From: Armatimonadota bacterium
GTDB taxonomy: Bacteria > Armatimonadota > Armatimonadia > Armatimonadales > Armatimonadaceae
NCBI GenBank assembly: GCA_026392155.1
Contig: JAPLCP010000079.1
Location: forward strand, 1 to 64,000
Length of the DNA stretch: 64,000 bases
Direction: 5' to 3'
Part shown: positions 8,701 through 18,414 of the stretch, one piece after another
Position numbering within the stretch: the stretch's first letter is position 1
Layout: each line of letters begins with the position of its first letter
Made by a program: the position numbers and the translations under genes
The notes under the pieces: generated by a model
Seen by the model: only the letters and a program-made list of their open reading frames with translations
What the model was told of the DNA's origin: nothing
Database searches by the model: none

Positions 8701-9744
8701 CTACTTGGACTTGCTCTTGTAGAGCGCGAGCCGATCTACCACTTCTTTCTTGAGATCGTCTGGGAGACCCTCGGGAAGCTTGGCAACCGCCTTGGTCTGA
8801 AGCGCCAGGGCCTCCTTGAGGTTCCCCGCCTTGTAGTGGATAAAGGCCAAGGTGTCTAAGATCATGCCATCCTCTCCCTTGGTCAGCTCCACGGCTTTCT
8901 GCGCCATCACCAGAGCCGAGTCTTTTAGCTTGGTAAAGGGAGGTGGAACCTGCTCTTTGCCTTCCACAAAGGTCCACGCAAGCTGGTTGTAGAGCTGGGA
9001 GATCTGGGCGGTCATGATCGGGCTCTCGGTGGCTGTCTTATCGGCTAAGGCAAGGGCCTCACTGATCTTATCGGCTTCGAGAAGGGCCTTGAACTCTTTA
9101 TCAAAGGCTTGAAGCTTTCCCTCGACAGCCTGCTGCTGCTGGGCTTCTTTCTCCGCAGCGGCTTTCTCTGCTGCGGCTTTTTTCTTTGCGGCGGCCACAT
9201 CCCACTTGCCCGCGACGATCTTAGCAAGCGGCTCTTCCATCTGCATGGGGTGGCCGATCCAGGCAACTTTCCCCGTCTTGTCCACGATAAAGGCCGTCGG
9301 GATGCCGTCGGAGCCCGATGCTTCCATCCAGAGCGAGGCCATTGTCCCTTTTTCGGGTTTATCGTCAATGGCCACGCTGTAGTCCATCTTGGCTCCCATG
9401 CTCGCGACGAACTTTTTCACTTTGGTGGTGATCTGCGGTAGGGTCAGAGGCACTTGTGGGTTGCTCTCCCAGACCGAAACGCCCGTGAAGTCTGCCTTCC
9501 CCTTGTATTGCTTCGCGAGCTGAGTCAGGTGCGGGATGCTGGTCTTACACGGCCCACACCAGGTTGCCCAGAACTCCACAACATGAACTTTTCCCTTGGT
9601 AAGCGTCACGGGAGTTCCCTTGACCCACTTGGCCACCTTGAGTGCCGGGGCTGTATCGCCGACGGTAAGCTCCGCACGAGCCGCAGAAACGAGAGAGAAA
9701 CAGAGCGCAGCGACGAGGGCAGCCGCTGCAAACGAGAGTCGCAT
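8701..9744 (-). CDS. TlpA/thioredoxin-like redoxin protein with C-terminal helical region
   Basis: Signal peptide MRLSFAAAALVAALCFSLVSAARA; VVEFWATWCGPCKTSIPHLTQL; ATG at 9744 preferred over the longer ORF. Confidence 0.85.
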   Translation of the reverse strand: MRLSFAAAALVAALCFSLVSAARAELTVGDTAPALKVAKWVKGTPVTLTKGKVHVVEFWATWCGPCKTSIPHLTQLAKQYKGKADFTGVSVWESNPQVPLTLPQITTKVKKFVASMGAKMDYSVAIDDKPEKGTMASLWMEASGSDGIPTAFIVDKTGKVAWIGHPMQMEEPLAKIVAGKWDVAAAKKKAAAEKAAAEKEAQQQQAVEGKLQAFDKEFKALLEADKISEALALADKTATESPIMTAQISQLYNQLAWTFVEGKEQVPPPFTKLKDSALVMAQKAVELTKGEDGMILDTLAFIHYKAGNLKEALALQTKAVAKLPEGLPDDLKKEVVDRLALYKSKSK

Positions 9745-9814
9745 GAGATTGAAAACCTTTCTGAGCAGATTATACAGCGAGCAAGTATGAACAAGTTCCG
9801 CCAAACACAAAAAA

Positions 9815-9849
9815 AGCCCATGCCAGCGGCATGGGCTTTGCGACGGCAG
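9815..9849 (-). terminator. Intrinsic terminator of suc operon
   Basis: AAAGCCCATGCC AGC GGCATGGGCTTT perfect 12-bp stem with T-run on the minus strand. Confidence 0.8.
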
Positions 9850-9853
9850 GGAG

Positions 9854-10744
9854 CTAGATCCCGAGCGCTTTTTTCACCAAGCCGGGAATATCGGCGGTGG
9901 TATCCGCGACGGGGGCTCCAGCGGCGTTGAGCGCTGCGATCTTGCTGTCCGCACTGCCGCTGGTTCCCGAGACAATGGCTCCCGCATGGCCCATGCGCTT
10001 GCCCGGAGGAGCGCTACGGCCTCCAATGAAGCCAATCACGGGCTTGGTCATGCGCTTGATGACCTCCGCACCAGCCTCTTCATCCGAACCACCGATCTCG
10101 CCAACCATCACGACCGCTTTCGTGGCCGGGTCGTTCTCGAAGAGCTCTAAGACATCGGCGAAGCGCATCCCGAGAATCGGGTCGCCGCCAATGCCAACAG
10201 CGGTGGTCTGTCCGAGACCCGCACGGGTGAGCGCATCCACGATCTCGTAGGTGAGCGTGCCCGAGCGCGAGACTAAACCAACAGGGCCTTCGAGGAAGAT
10301 ATTCTGCGGGATGATCCCGATCTTCGCCTTGCCCACGGAGAGCAGACCAGGGCAGTTGGTGCCGATCAGCCGCGTACGCTTCACACGCTTGACATAGTCC
10401 GTGGCCGTGATCATGTCCTGCTGCGCCAGACCGTCGGTGATACAGACAATCAGCTCACAGCCCGCGTCCGCGCCCTCGATGATCGAGTCGGCGGCGAACT
10501 TGGGAGGCACGACGACAAAGTGCGCATTTGCCCCGGTCTTCTCGACAGCCTCTGCGACGGTGTTAAAGACAGGAACCGTGTACTTGCCATCATCGCTGGT
10601 CCAGGTCTGTCCCCCCTTGCCTGGCGTTACCCCGGCAACGACCTGCGTTCCATAAGCGAGCATCTGCCCACTATGAAATGTCCCTTCCCGGCCCGTGATG
10701 CCGGAGACAACCACTTTTGTGGTCTCATCAATCAAAATCGCCAT
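9854..10744 (-). CDS. sucD: Succinate--CoA ligase subunit alpha
   Basis: [55 protein letters not shown]. Confidence 0.95.
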   Translation of the reverse strand: MAILIDETTKVVVSGITGREGTFHSGQMLAYGTQVVAGVTPGKGGQTWTSDDGKYTVPVFNTVAEAVEKTGANAHFVVVPPKFAADSIIEGADAGCELIVCITDGLAQQDMITATDYVKRVKRTRLIGTNCPGLLSVGKAKIGIIPQNIFLEGPVGLVSRSGTLTYEIVDALTRAGLGQTTAVGIGGDPILGMRFADVLELFENDPATKAVVMVGEIGGSDEEAGAEVIKRMTKPVIGFIGGRSAPPGKRMGHAGAIVSGTSGSADSKIAALNAAGAPVADTTADIPGLVKKALGI

Positions 10745-10751
10745 TTTTCGC

Positions 10752-10952
10752 TTATTTCTGCCGCTTCATGTAGTACGTCGCAACTTCCTCGACGAACTCA
10801 TCTCCCTCTTCGCTCTCACCATTCTCTTCGACATAGGTCACTTCGCTGATCTGCACAGAGACCAGCTCCCAGCCCTCGCCGCCTAGCTCATTGAGCATCG
10901 TCTCATCATCTGCATCTTCCGCAGAGGTCACAATTTTATATTCCCAGGCCAT
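10752..10952 (-). CDS. Small acidic DUF4177-like protein (66 aa) between sucC and sucD
   Basis: [34 protein letters not shown] resembles DUF4177 (YKxxxx..[14 protein letters not shown]). Confidence 0.65.
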   Translation of the reverse strand: MAWEYKIVTSAEDADDETMLNELGGEGWELVSVQISEVTYVEENGESEEGDEFVEEVATYYMKRQK

Positions 10953-10977
10953 CGTAGTTCTTCTTTCTTGCGACTGC

Positions 10978-12129
10978 TTACAGCAGCGCGACAACTTTCT
11001 GTGCGGCTTCCTGCATCGTGGCGGCAGGCACGAGGTTGGCATCTTTGAGGAGCGCGAGGCCCTCTTCAGAGTTGGTTCCCGCAAGACGAACCACCAGCGG
11101 GACTTTAATATCCATCGTGCTGGTTGCTTCGATAATGCCCTTAGCCACTTCGTCGCCGCGGGTGATGCCACCAAAAATATTGATCAAGATCGCCTTGACA
11201 TCTTTATCCAGCAAGATCAGCTCCAGTGAGCTACGCACCAGCTCGGCTTTCGCACCCCCGCCAATATCGAGGAAGTTGGCAGGCTCGCCACCGGCACGCT
11301 TGACCTCATCCATCGTGCCCATCACCAGGCCCGCGCCGTTGCAGATAATGCCGACATTGCCACCCAGGTGGACATAGTTATTGATCCCACGCCGCCGCGC
11401 TTCTTTCTCAAAGTGGTTGAGCTCATCGGAGCCTTCGCCATGAGCGGCCAGCTCCGGGTGGCGGTAGAGCGTGTTGTCGTCAATGTCAATCTTGGCATCC
11501 CCGGCGATAAAGTTACCGTCGGCGAGCACCACCAGCGGGTTAATCTCGGCCAGAGTCGCATCGGACTTGACACACGCGGCGTAGAGGTTCTTGATAAACG
11601 GAGCCAGCTTGCCCAGCTCAGAGTCCGGGATGCCGCCTTTGCGGGCCAGCTCACGGATGTGAAAGTCTTTAATGCCGATCGCAGGATCAATCGCGTAGCG
11701 GCCAATGGCATCGGGGTGGGAGTGGGCCACTTCCTCGATATCCATGCCCCCCTGCGACGACAAGATAAAGACATTGCGCTGGCTGTCACGGTCTACCACG
11801 ACACCAAGATAGTACTCTTTGGCGATCGGGAGAAGCTCCTCCACCAGCAGCGTGTTGATCGCGAGCTCCTCTTTGGCCTGCTCAAAGTAGAGCTTCTTGC
11901 CCAGGATCGAGCCCGCAAACTCCGCGCAGGCGTCGGCGGTCTTGGCGACTTTCACCGCACCGGCTTTGCCACGTCCGCCCGCGAGAACCTGCGCCTTCAC
12001 GACCGCACCGCCTCCGAGAGACTCGGCAGCCGCTTTGACTTCGTCGGTGGTCGTACAGACGATCCCCTTAGGCGTCGGGACTCCAAATTGGGCCAAGAGT
12101 GCCTTGGCCTGATATTCCTGCATTTTCAT
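10978..12129 (-). CDS. sucC: Succinate--CoA ligase subunit beta
   Basis: MKMQEYQAKALLAQFGVPTPKG, VKAQVLAGGRGKAGAVK, NIFGGITRGDEVA; start reset to 12129. Confidence 0.95.
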   Translation of the reverse strand: MKMQEYQAKALLAQFGVPTPKGIVCTTTDEVKAAAESLGGGAVVKAQVLAGGRGKAGAVKVAKTADACAEFAGSILGKKLYFEQAKEELAINTLLVEELLPIAKEYYLGVVVDRDSQRNVFILSSQGGMDIEEVAHSHPDAIGRYAIDPAIGIKDFHIRELARKGGIPDSELGKLAPFIKNLYAACVKSDATLAEINPLVVLADGNFIAGDAKIDIDDNTLYRHPELAAHGEGSDELNHFEKEARRRGINNYVHLGGNVGIICNGAGLVMGTMDEVKRAGGEPANFLDIGGGAKAELVRSSLELILLDKDVKAILINIFGGITRGDEVAKGIIEATSTMDIKVPLVVRLAGTNSEEGLALLKDANLVPAATMQEAAQKVVALL

Positions 12130-13028
12130 AACGGAGGCATTGTACCCGAATGTAGCGGTGTCCCGCCGGGCTGTGAGCAAACAAAAGCCGCTAATCTGCT
12201 CGCTTTGTCGTGGAGGGTGTCCAGATCATCAAAGTGCAGTAACCCAACGGCAAGCGCCGCTGTGAACGAGTCACCCGCTCCCACGGTATCTGGTGTCACG
12301 CCCTCCGCCAGCGGATAGCCCGGATGGTCAGAGCGCCGGAAGCGCGTAAAGAGCGTGCTCCCGCTTGCGCCACGCGTCAGCGCCACCACTCGGAGCGACG
12401 GATACTTCTCCCAGAGCGCGGCGACAAGCTCTGCTTCGTTGCCTGCAAGCTCCAGCAATTCCGCGACAACGGGCAGCTCCTCATCGTTGAGTTTAAAGGC
12501 ATCAGCGAGTAGGAGTGAGGTATCCACCACTTCTTGTGAGTAGTAGCTCTGGCGCAGGTTGATGTCGAAGATACGGAGGCATCGAGGCCGGACGCTGGCG
12601 AGAAAAGCAAATCGTTGGATGGAGCTCCGAGACTCCGAGGTGCGCTGGGCTAGACTGCCAAAACAGACAGCATCAGCACGTAGCGCTAGTGCACCCCAGG
12701 CATCGTCCTCTCCAATGTGGATTTGATCCCAGGCGGTGTTTTCATGGATGATGTAGGTCGCTTTTCCCTCGGCGTCAAGTGTCGCGGTGACGGTGCCCGT
12801 GGGCGCGTCGTTGCGCTGGACGTACTCCGTGGAGAGGCCGAGGCTGTCGAGGCGCTCGATGATCTCATCCCCCAACGCATCGCGCCCCACGGCACTGGCG
12901 ACAATTCCTTCCGCTCCGAGCTGACTGGCGTGAAAAGCGAAGTTTCCAGGTGCCCCTCCTAAAAATTTTCCATCGGGCAACAAATCCCACAGTACTTCCC
13001 CGATCCCCACAATCACTGGCCTACTCAT
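12126..13028 (-). CDS. PfkB-family carbohydrate kinase (fructokinase-like)
   Basis: GEVLWDLLPDGKFLGGAPGNFAFHASQLG and DTVGAGDSFTAALAVG motif; overlaps sucC start by 4 nt. Confidence 0.9.
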   Translation of the reverse strand: MSRPVIVGIGEVLWDLLPDGKFLGGAPGNFAFHASQLGAEGIVASAVGRDALGDEIIERLDSLGLSTEYVQRNDAPTGTVTATLDAEGKATYIIHENTAWDQIHIGEDDAWGALALRADAVCFGSLAQRTSESRSSIQRFAFLASVRPRCLRIFDINLRQSYYSQEVVDTSLLLADAFKLNDEELPVVAELLELAGNEAELVAALWEKYPSLRVVALTRGASGSTLFTRFRRSDHPGYPLAEGVTPDTVGAGDSFTAALAVGLLHFDDLDTLHDKASRLAAFVCSQPGGTPLHSGTMPPL

Positions 13029-13077
13029 TTGTGACAGTATACTTCAGTGTTAGGGCTCCGTGGTACCATAAACCGCT

Positions 13078-14130
13078 ATGCCAAAAGTTGCTGTATTGCC
13101 CGGTGATGGAATCGGGCCTGAGATTGTGGCGGAGGCCACTCGTGTCCTCCGCGTGGTCGCCCCCGATATTGAATTGACCGAGGCACTGGTCGGAGGCGCG
13201 GCCTACGATGCGACCGGCCATCCGCTCCCGGATGCCACCCTGGAGCTCTGTAAAGCCAGCGATGCGATCTTGCTAGGCGCAGTCGGCGGGCCCAAGTGGG
13301 ACGTGATCCCCGACCCCAACTTGCGACCTGAGCGGGGTGCACTTCTGCCACTGCGCAAGCACCTCGGTCTCTACGCCAACCTGCGCCCCGCGATCTGCTA
13401 CCCCGCGCTGGTCTCCGCCTCCAGTCTCAAGCCCGAGCTGCTAGAAGGTGGCCTGGATGTGCTTGTGGTGCGCGAGTTAACCGGCGGTATGTACTTTGGG
13501 CAGCCCAAGTCCAACGACGGCCAGCGTGCGATTGACACGTGCGTCTATACCAAAGATGAGATCGTGCGCATTGCCCATGTCGGCTTTCAGGCGGCGCAAC
13601 GGCGCGGCAAAAAGCTCTGCTCCGTGGACAAGCAAAACGTGCTCATGACCAGTGTCTTGTGGCGCTCGACGGTGGAGGAAGTGGCTAAAGAGTACCCTGA
13701 TGTCACGCTCTCGCACCTACTCGTGGACAACGCGGCGATGCAGCTGGTGCGCTATCCCAAGCAGTTCGACGTCATCGTCACCGAGAATCTTTTTGGTGAC
13801 ATCCTCTCCGATCAGGCCGCGATGCTCACCGGGTCGCTGGGAATGCTCCCCTCCGCGAGCCTAGGCACGGGCACGTTTGGCATGTACGAGCCCTGCCACG
13901 GCTCTGCGCCCGATATTGCAGGCAAGGGAATCGCAAATCCTCTGGCCACTATTCTCTCCGTCGCCATGCTCCTGCGCTACAGCTTTGGCCGAGAGACCGA
14001 GGCAAAGCGCATCGAGACCGCCGTAGAGAAAGTCCTGGAGAGCGGCCTGCGCACCGCCGACATCGCCCAAAACGGCGAAACCACGGTCGGTAGCCACGCC
14101 ATGGCAGAGGCGGTGCTAGCAGCGTTGTGA
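13078..14130 (+). CDS. leuB: 3-isopropylmalate dehydrogenase
   Basis: [76 protein letters not shown]. Confidence 0.95.
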   Translation: MPKVAVLPGDGIGPEIVAEATRVLRVVAPDIELTEALVGGAAYDATGHPLPDATLELCKASDAILLGAVGGPKWDVIPDPNLRPERGALLPLRKHLGLYANLRPAICYPALVSASSLKPELLEGGLDVLVVRELTGGMYFGQPKSNDGQRAIDTCVYTKDEIVRIAHVGFQAAQRRGKKLCSVDKQNVLMTSVLWRSTVEEVAKEYPDVTLSHLLVDNAAMQLVRYPKQFDVIVTENLFGDILSDQAAMLTGSLGMLPSASLGTGTFGMYEPCHGSAPDIAGKGIANPLATILSVAMLLRYSFGRETEAKRIETAVEKVLESGLRTADIAQNGETTVGSHAMAEAVLAAL

Positions 14131-14151
14131 TTTTGAAGCGATAGAGCCTCA

Positions 14152-14922
14152 ATGGGCTCCAAACACATTAGGATGCATAACCGGCCTCTCTCTCTCAAAC
14201 AGCTTGTGACTATTGGAGCCCTACTTATTCCTCTGGTGAGTTTAGGGCTCTACAAATTCTTCACCGCACTCCCTCCTCCCGCAGATGATGCACGGGACGC
14301 TATGCCCCTGTACAACACAGCAGTTGTAAGCCTAGAGTTCGAGTTCGGGCCACTCACCCCACGGCGTATACCTGCACCATCAGAAAAAGAGCTAAATCAA
14401 CCAGTGCGACGCTCTACACAGTTAGAAATACAGCAGAAACTAGTTGAGCAACTAAGCAAGCCCACAAGGGTTTCCTCGCAAAGACGTGCTCAGCAACGTG
14501 CTCTGTTTGAAGCACAGCTAACACGTGAAGATAAGCTTCGGCAGAGTGCACTTGCCTATCTTGAGAGCTCGGGGGTTCTTGTGCAAACCAATGACTCCCA
14601 AACCTCGAAATCTCCAAGACGAGCTCCCCTTTATGTCACCATCAAAGTCGCCGGTGATGGAACCATCATCGAAGGGAAACCGGATTGGGGACATCTCAGC
14701 TATGAGCTGATTTTGGAGCGAGATTGTTATGCTAGCCTACAGGCCGCCACTCCTCTTCGTGTCCGTGTGCAGCCTAGCGAAATTGGTCTTTGGAACTCTG
14801 TAGGTACTGCCTCACCGCAAACACGGGAAGCAAGACAAGATGAAGCCGTTGGGTTAGCCTTGGAGACCCTAGCAAAAAGCTGGAAATCTGCCAACAGCCC
14901 AGAGTTTCAAGGGGAAAAGTGA
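14152..14922 (+). CDS. Hypothetical membrane-anchored/secreted protein (paralog of next gene)
   Basis: N-terminal TM, shared LYxTxV, WGxLSYxxILxR and KSxNS blocks with 14933-15598. Confidence 0.6.
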   Translation: MGSKHIRMHNRPLSLKQLVTIGALLIPLVSLGLYKFFTALPPPADDARDAMPLYNTAVVSLEFEFGPLTPRRIPAPSEKELNQPVRRSTQLEIQQKLVEQLSKPTRVSSQRRAQQRALFEAQLTREDKLRQSALAYLESSGVLVQTNDSQTSKSPRRAPLYVTIKVAGDGTIIEGKPDWGHLSYELILERDCYASLQAATPLRVRVQPSEIGLWNSVGTASPQTREARQDEAVGLALETLAKSWKSANSPEFQGEK

Positions 14923-14932
14923 GCTGAAACTT

Positions 14933-15598
14933 ATGTGGAATCCAAAACTCACTCGCTGGCAAGTTACCCTCATCGTGGGAACACTTCTTGCCGGTTGCGC
15001 CACGGCACTCTACCGGTACATTACCACGCCTGCTCGCAACCCTGACTGGAAGTATCCCAAGGCGGTTCGCCTCTACCATAACACGGTGATCGACGATATC
15101 TTTGTCATTCACAAACCGCTCGTTGAAAAACCTCGTGTCTTTGAGGCAAACTGGCAACCACCAAAAACTAATATGGGCGGCAGCGCTCTCACCCGTACGA
15201 AAGAAGAGAGGGATGATAATCGGGTGGAGGGCATTTTGCGTGCCCAAGGGATTCCCTTCACCCCACCAGAAAATCCCGATGAGCCCCTCAGTGATAGCCC
15301 ACCGCGCCTCTCAATTGTTATAGAGATTGGGGGGAGCTCTAATGTTCTTATTAAAGACAGGCCAGGCTGGGGCATGCTATCGTATAAGGTGATACTCAAA
15401 CGCCGGGTTGAGCTGGATGAGGGCCACACGATCCTATCCGTTGACGATATCGAGCTTCTTTATCGTGGGTCTCGAATGACTCAGAATAGCATCTGCTCCC
15501 CTGAGGAGTTTCCTGCACGACGTGATGCACTATTGCGTGATATCGCCCTTCAGATTGCGCGGCGCTGGAAGAGCGAGAACTCGGCAGTCCGAAAATAG
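14933..15598 (+). CDS. Hypothetical membrane-anchored/secreted protein (paralog of previous gene)
   Basis: MWNPKLTRWQVTLIVGTLLAGCATALYRYI anchor; same conserved blocks as the preceding ORF. Confidence 0.6.
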   Translation: MWNPKLTRWQVTLIVGTLLAGCATALYRYITTPARNPDWKYPKAVRLYHNTVIDDIFVIHKPLVEKPRVFEANWQPPKTNMGGSALTRTKEERDDNRVEGILRAQGIPFTPPENPDEPLSDSPPRLSIVIEIGGSSNVLIKDRPGWGMLSYKVILKRRVELDEGHTILSVDDIELLYRGSRMTQNSICSPEEFPARRDALLRDIALQIARRWKSENSAVRK

Positions 15599-15618
15599 CT
15601 GTGATATAACAAGCGCAC

Positions 15619-15678
15619 ATGAACTTCTTTCACCGCTCGGGTGGCATCGCACAGATTACCCCGCGTCCTCAACAATAG
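15619..15678 (+). promoter_or_regulatory. Possible leader ORF / attenuator start upstream of cimA (MNFFHRSGGIAQITPRPQQ*)
   Basis: 19-codon ORF followed immediately by hairpin 15688-15709 and terminator 15722-15757; overlaps a T-box-like GGGTGGCATCGC. Confidence 0.3.
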
Positions 15679-15712
15679 GGAGGCTTGACGGGCGCAGGGT
15701 CGCGCCCGTGAT

Positions 15713-15771
15713 GGGTTTAGCAAGCGTCTCTTCTTTGTGTGGGGGCGCTTTTGTTTTGCGTAGCTAAACCC
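15713..15771 (+). terminator. Nested hairpin with intrinsic terminator
   Basis: Outer GGGTTTAGC/GCTAAACCC (15713-15721/15763-15771) around AAGCGTCTC..GGGGCGCTT (15722-15730/15742-15750) then TTGTTTT. Confidence 0.65.
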
Positions 15772-15794
15772 GAAAAATTACTGGAGAAACGTAA

Positions 15795-16201
15795 CTGATC
15801 CCTCGGGTAAAGCCGAAGGCTTTGACAGTGACGAAAGGCAAACCTATCGTCCCATCTATAGGGCAAGTTACATTGCCCCGTGTTCGACCTCGATCTTCCT
15901 GCAGGCAGGAAGCAAGGCAGAGCCATATCGTCATATCTTTGAACAGATTTTTGTATAAACCGAAGCTCGCGCATAGGATGCAGTCCACGCGATTGCCTTA
16001 CCCGACTGCTACGGGTTTCTGTCATGATTCAAAGGTAAGTTCCTAACTATTGTGGGGACGAGCCACAAAGCGAAAACTCTACTAACGGACAGAGTATCAC
16101 AAGGGAAAACAAAATGCAAACAGAATTTCAGAATCAATCGCAAAACTTTCCATGCGGTTCACGATTCCTCCCCCGGCTAAAGCCGGAGGTTTCCTTGGAG
16201 G
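15795..16201 (+). other. Structured non-coding region with IS200/IS605 (TnpB right-end)-like palindrome; possible mobile-element remnant
   Basis: Hairpins 15801-15819, 15861-15878, 15895-15912 and CCTCCCCCGGCTAAAGCCGGAGG at 16167-16189; no intact transposase ORF. Confidence 0.4.
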
Positions 16202-16208
16202 CTTTATT

Positions 16209-17780
16209 ATGAAAGTTTTTATCTACGACACGACCCTGCGCGACGGCTCCCAGATGGAGGGGGTCTCGTTTTCCGTGGAAGACAAGCTGCGCATCGCCCG
16301 GCGACTCGATGCCTTTGGCATTGACTACATCGAAGGCGGCTGGCCGGGCGCGGTTCCCAAAGACACGGATTTCTTCGCTCGCCTAAAAGCCGAGCCACTG
16401 GAGCACGCAAAGCTGGCCGCATTTGGAATGACCCGCAAGCCTGGTGAGACTGCCGAGGAGAGCCAGCTTCTGCGCTTCTTACTCGAAGCCGGAACCCCTG
16501 TGGTGACCATTGTCGGCAAGACACACTCGCGCCACGTGACCGAGACTCTCCGTATCCCGCTCACGGAGAACTTGGCGATGATCCAGGAGTCCGTGGCCTT
16601 TCTTAAGTCGCACGGCAAAGAAGTGATTTTTGATGGGGAGCACTTCTTCGATGGCTTCAAAGACGATGAAGCCTACGCTCGTGCCTGTCTGGAAGCGGCG
16701 GTTACCGGTGGAGCAGACTGGCTCTGTCCCTGCGATACCAACGGTGGAGCGCTTCCCCATGAAGTCAGTGAGACAATTGCGGCACTGGTGGCGGCGTTCC
16801 CTAGCACCCGAATCGCGATGCACCCACACAACGACGGTGACTGCGGGACGGCCAATGCGCTTGCTGCCGTCCGTGCAGGAGCGATTCAGGTGCAGGGGAC
16901 GGTCAATGGCTACGGCGAGCGCACCGGCAACGCCAACCTCATCCCCGTGATCGCCAACCTGCGCCTCAAGCTCGGCTACGACTGTCTTCCCGAAGGTGCG
17001 CTGGAGGAGCTAACCACACTCTCGCACTTTGTGGATGAAGTTGCCAACTTCTCCCCGCACCCCAAGGCGGCGTTTGTGGGCCGCAATGCCTTTACCCACA
17101 AAGCGGGGCTCCACGCCGATGCCATCTCCAAGTGGCCCCGCGCCTACGACCATATCGAACCCAGTAGTGTCGGCAACCAGCGCCGCATCTTGGTGAGTGA
17201 GCAGGCGGGAAGCGCCAGTATTGCACAGAAGGCCACGGAGCTGGGCTATGTCTTAGATAAAAAATCTCCCGTCGCGAAAGAGCTGCTCCTGACGGTCACG
17301 AGCCTAGAGCACCAGGGCTATGCCTTTGAGGCTGCCGAGGCGAGCTTTGAGCTTCTCCTCAAGAAAGCCACTGGCACCTATAGGTCGTTCTTTGAGCTGG
17401 TGACTTTTCGTGTCTTTATCGGCAAGCGTGCCAGCGACGATGTCCCGGTGACGGAGGCGACTCTGCGGCTTCTGGTCAATGGCGAAGAGGTTCTGGCCGT
17501 GGCCGAGGGCGATGGTCCCGTCAATGCCCTGGATCTAGCGCTCCGCAAGGCCCTTGAGCCCGCCTACCCGCAGCTTAAAGACATTGCTCTCACGGACTAC
17601 AAAGTACGTATTGTGACCAGTGGCGAAGGAACAGCGGCCAAAGTCCGTACGATTGTAGAGTCCACAGACCACCACGGGCACATGTGGTCTACCGTGGGGG
17701 TTAGCCCAAACCTAATCGAGGCAAGCTGGCAAGCGATTGTGGACTCGATTGAGTACGGGCTGCTAAAAGCGAACGCGTAG
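16209..17780 (+). CDS. cimA: Citramalate synthase
   Basis: MKVFIYDTTLRDGSQMEGVSFSVEDKLRIA, DGEHFFDGFKDD, ALRKALEPAYPQLKDIALTDYKVRI; SD GGAGG at 16197-16201, so start 16209 not 16152. Confidence 0.9.
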   Translation: MKVFIYDTTLRDGSQMEGVSFSVEDKLRIARRLDAFGIDYIEGGWPGAVPKDTDFFARLKAEPLEHAKLAAFGMTRKPGETAEESQLLRFLLEAGTPVVTIVGKTHSRHVTETLRIPLTENLAMIQESVAFLKSHGKEVIFDGEHFFDGFKDDEAYARACLEAAVTGGADWLCPCDTNGGALPHEVSETIAALVAAFPSTRIAMHPHNDGDCGTANALAAVRAGAIQVQGTVNGYGERTGNANLIPVIANLRLKLGYDCLPEGALEELTTLSHFVDEVANFSPHPKAAFVGRNAFTHKAGLHADAISKWPRAYDHIEPSSVGNQRRILVSEQAGSASIAQKATELGYVLDKKSPVAKELLLTVTSLEHQGYAFEAAEASFELLLKKATGTYRSFFELVTFRVFIGKRASDDVPVTEATLRLLVNGEEVLAVAEGDGPVNALDLALRKALEPAYPQLKDIALTDYKVRIVTSGEGTAAKVRTIVESTDHHGHMWSTVGVSPNLIEASWQAIVDSIEYGLLKANA

Positions 17781-18227
17781 TGTCGGGGTGCGGGCCACGA
17801 GGAGCCCGAGAGCTGCCCCGACCAAGACATCATGGGGGTAGTGGCGCTTCAGGCTGACCCGGCTATCGCTGATCAGGGCGGCTCCCAGGTACCAGAGAGC
17901 CGCCTCGGTCTTGGTGTGCGCCTTGCTGGCCGCAAGCCCCGCAATCGTGAACGCCGCCGCCGCGTGCCCACTGGGAAAGCTGTCAGACGTGGTGCCATCC
18001 GGGCGTCGCTCGTGGGTGAGATACTTCAGGCTCGTGACAATCACCGTGCTGGTTACCAATGCCCGTGCTCGCTCCCGTGAGTCGCGCTGCATAAGTCCCG
18101 CGGCCAGAAACGCGATATTGCCCTCATGGGAGAAAAACTTCGCCTGAGGATGGTTCAAAAGCCCCGTCTGAGCGGAGGCGGGCACCAGGAAAATGACGAG
18201 CGCCCAGAGGGTTAAAAGGATTCTCAT
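17763..18227 (-). CDS. PAP2-superfamily phosphatase, secreted
   Basis: KYLTHERRPDGT..SFPSGHAAAAF..SDSRVSLKRHYPHDVLVGAALG; convergent 18-nt overlap with cimA. Confidence 0.85.
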   Translation of the reverse strand: MRILLTLWALVIFLVPASAQTGLLNHPQAKFFSHEGNIAFLAAGLMQRDSRERARALVTSTVIVTSLKYLTHERRPDGTTSDSFPSGHAAAAFTIAGLAASKAHTKTEAALWYLGAALISDSRVSLKRHYPHDVLVGAALGLLVARTPTLRVRF

Positions 18228-18287
18228 GGCCTCAGTATCCCCTATCTTGGCAAATCTCACAAAAGGCGGTAGAATTGATCCTGTTCT

Positions 18288-18375
18288 GGAGTGGTGTCCG
18301 AGTTGGTCGAAGGAGCACGATTGGAAATCGTGTAGGCTGTCAAAGGTCTCGTGGGTTCGAATCCCACTCACTCCG
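18288..18375 (+). tRNA. tRNA-Ser(GGA)
   Basis: GGAGTGG acceptor, CACGA-TTGGAAA-TCGTG anticodon arm, long variable arm, GTGGG-TTCGAAT-CCCAC T-arm, TCACTCC+G; CCA not encoded. Confidence 0.95.
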
Positions 18376-18414
18376 CTCTCTATTTTTGTCGTTTTTCATG
18401 GAGGTTCTGCACGA

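Noticed and set aside
11368-12318. 316-aa plus-strand ORF opposite sucC
   Set aside because: Antisense to a highly conserved enzyme; no independent support.
15850-15930. SRP RNA or cobalamin riboswitch candidate
   Set aside because: GGCAGGAAGCAAGGCAG and GACAGTGACGAAAGGC superficially resemble parts of those RNAs, but the remaining conserved cores are absent.
15822-16046. 74-aa ORF MTVTKGKPIVPSIGQVTLPRVRPRSSCRQ...
   Set aside because: Lies over several hairpins, no SD, no recognisable composition; more likely structured non-coding or element DNA.
18193-18414. N-terminal extension of the PIG-L ORF
   Set aside because: It reads straight through tRNA-Ser(GGA), so a downstream TTG start with GGAGG is preferred.
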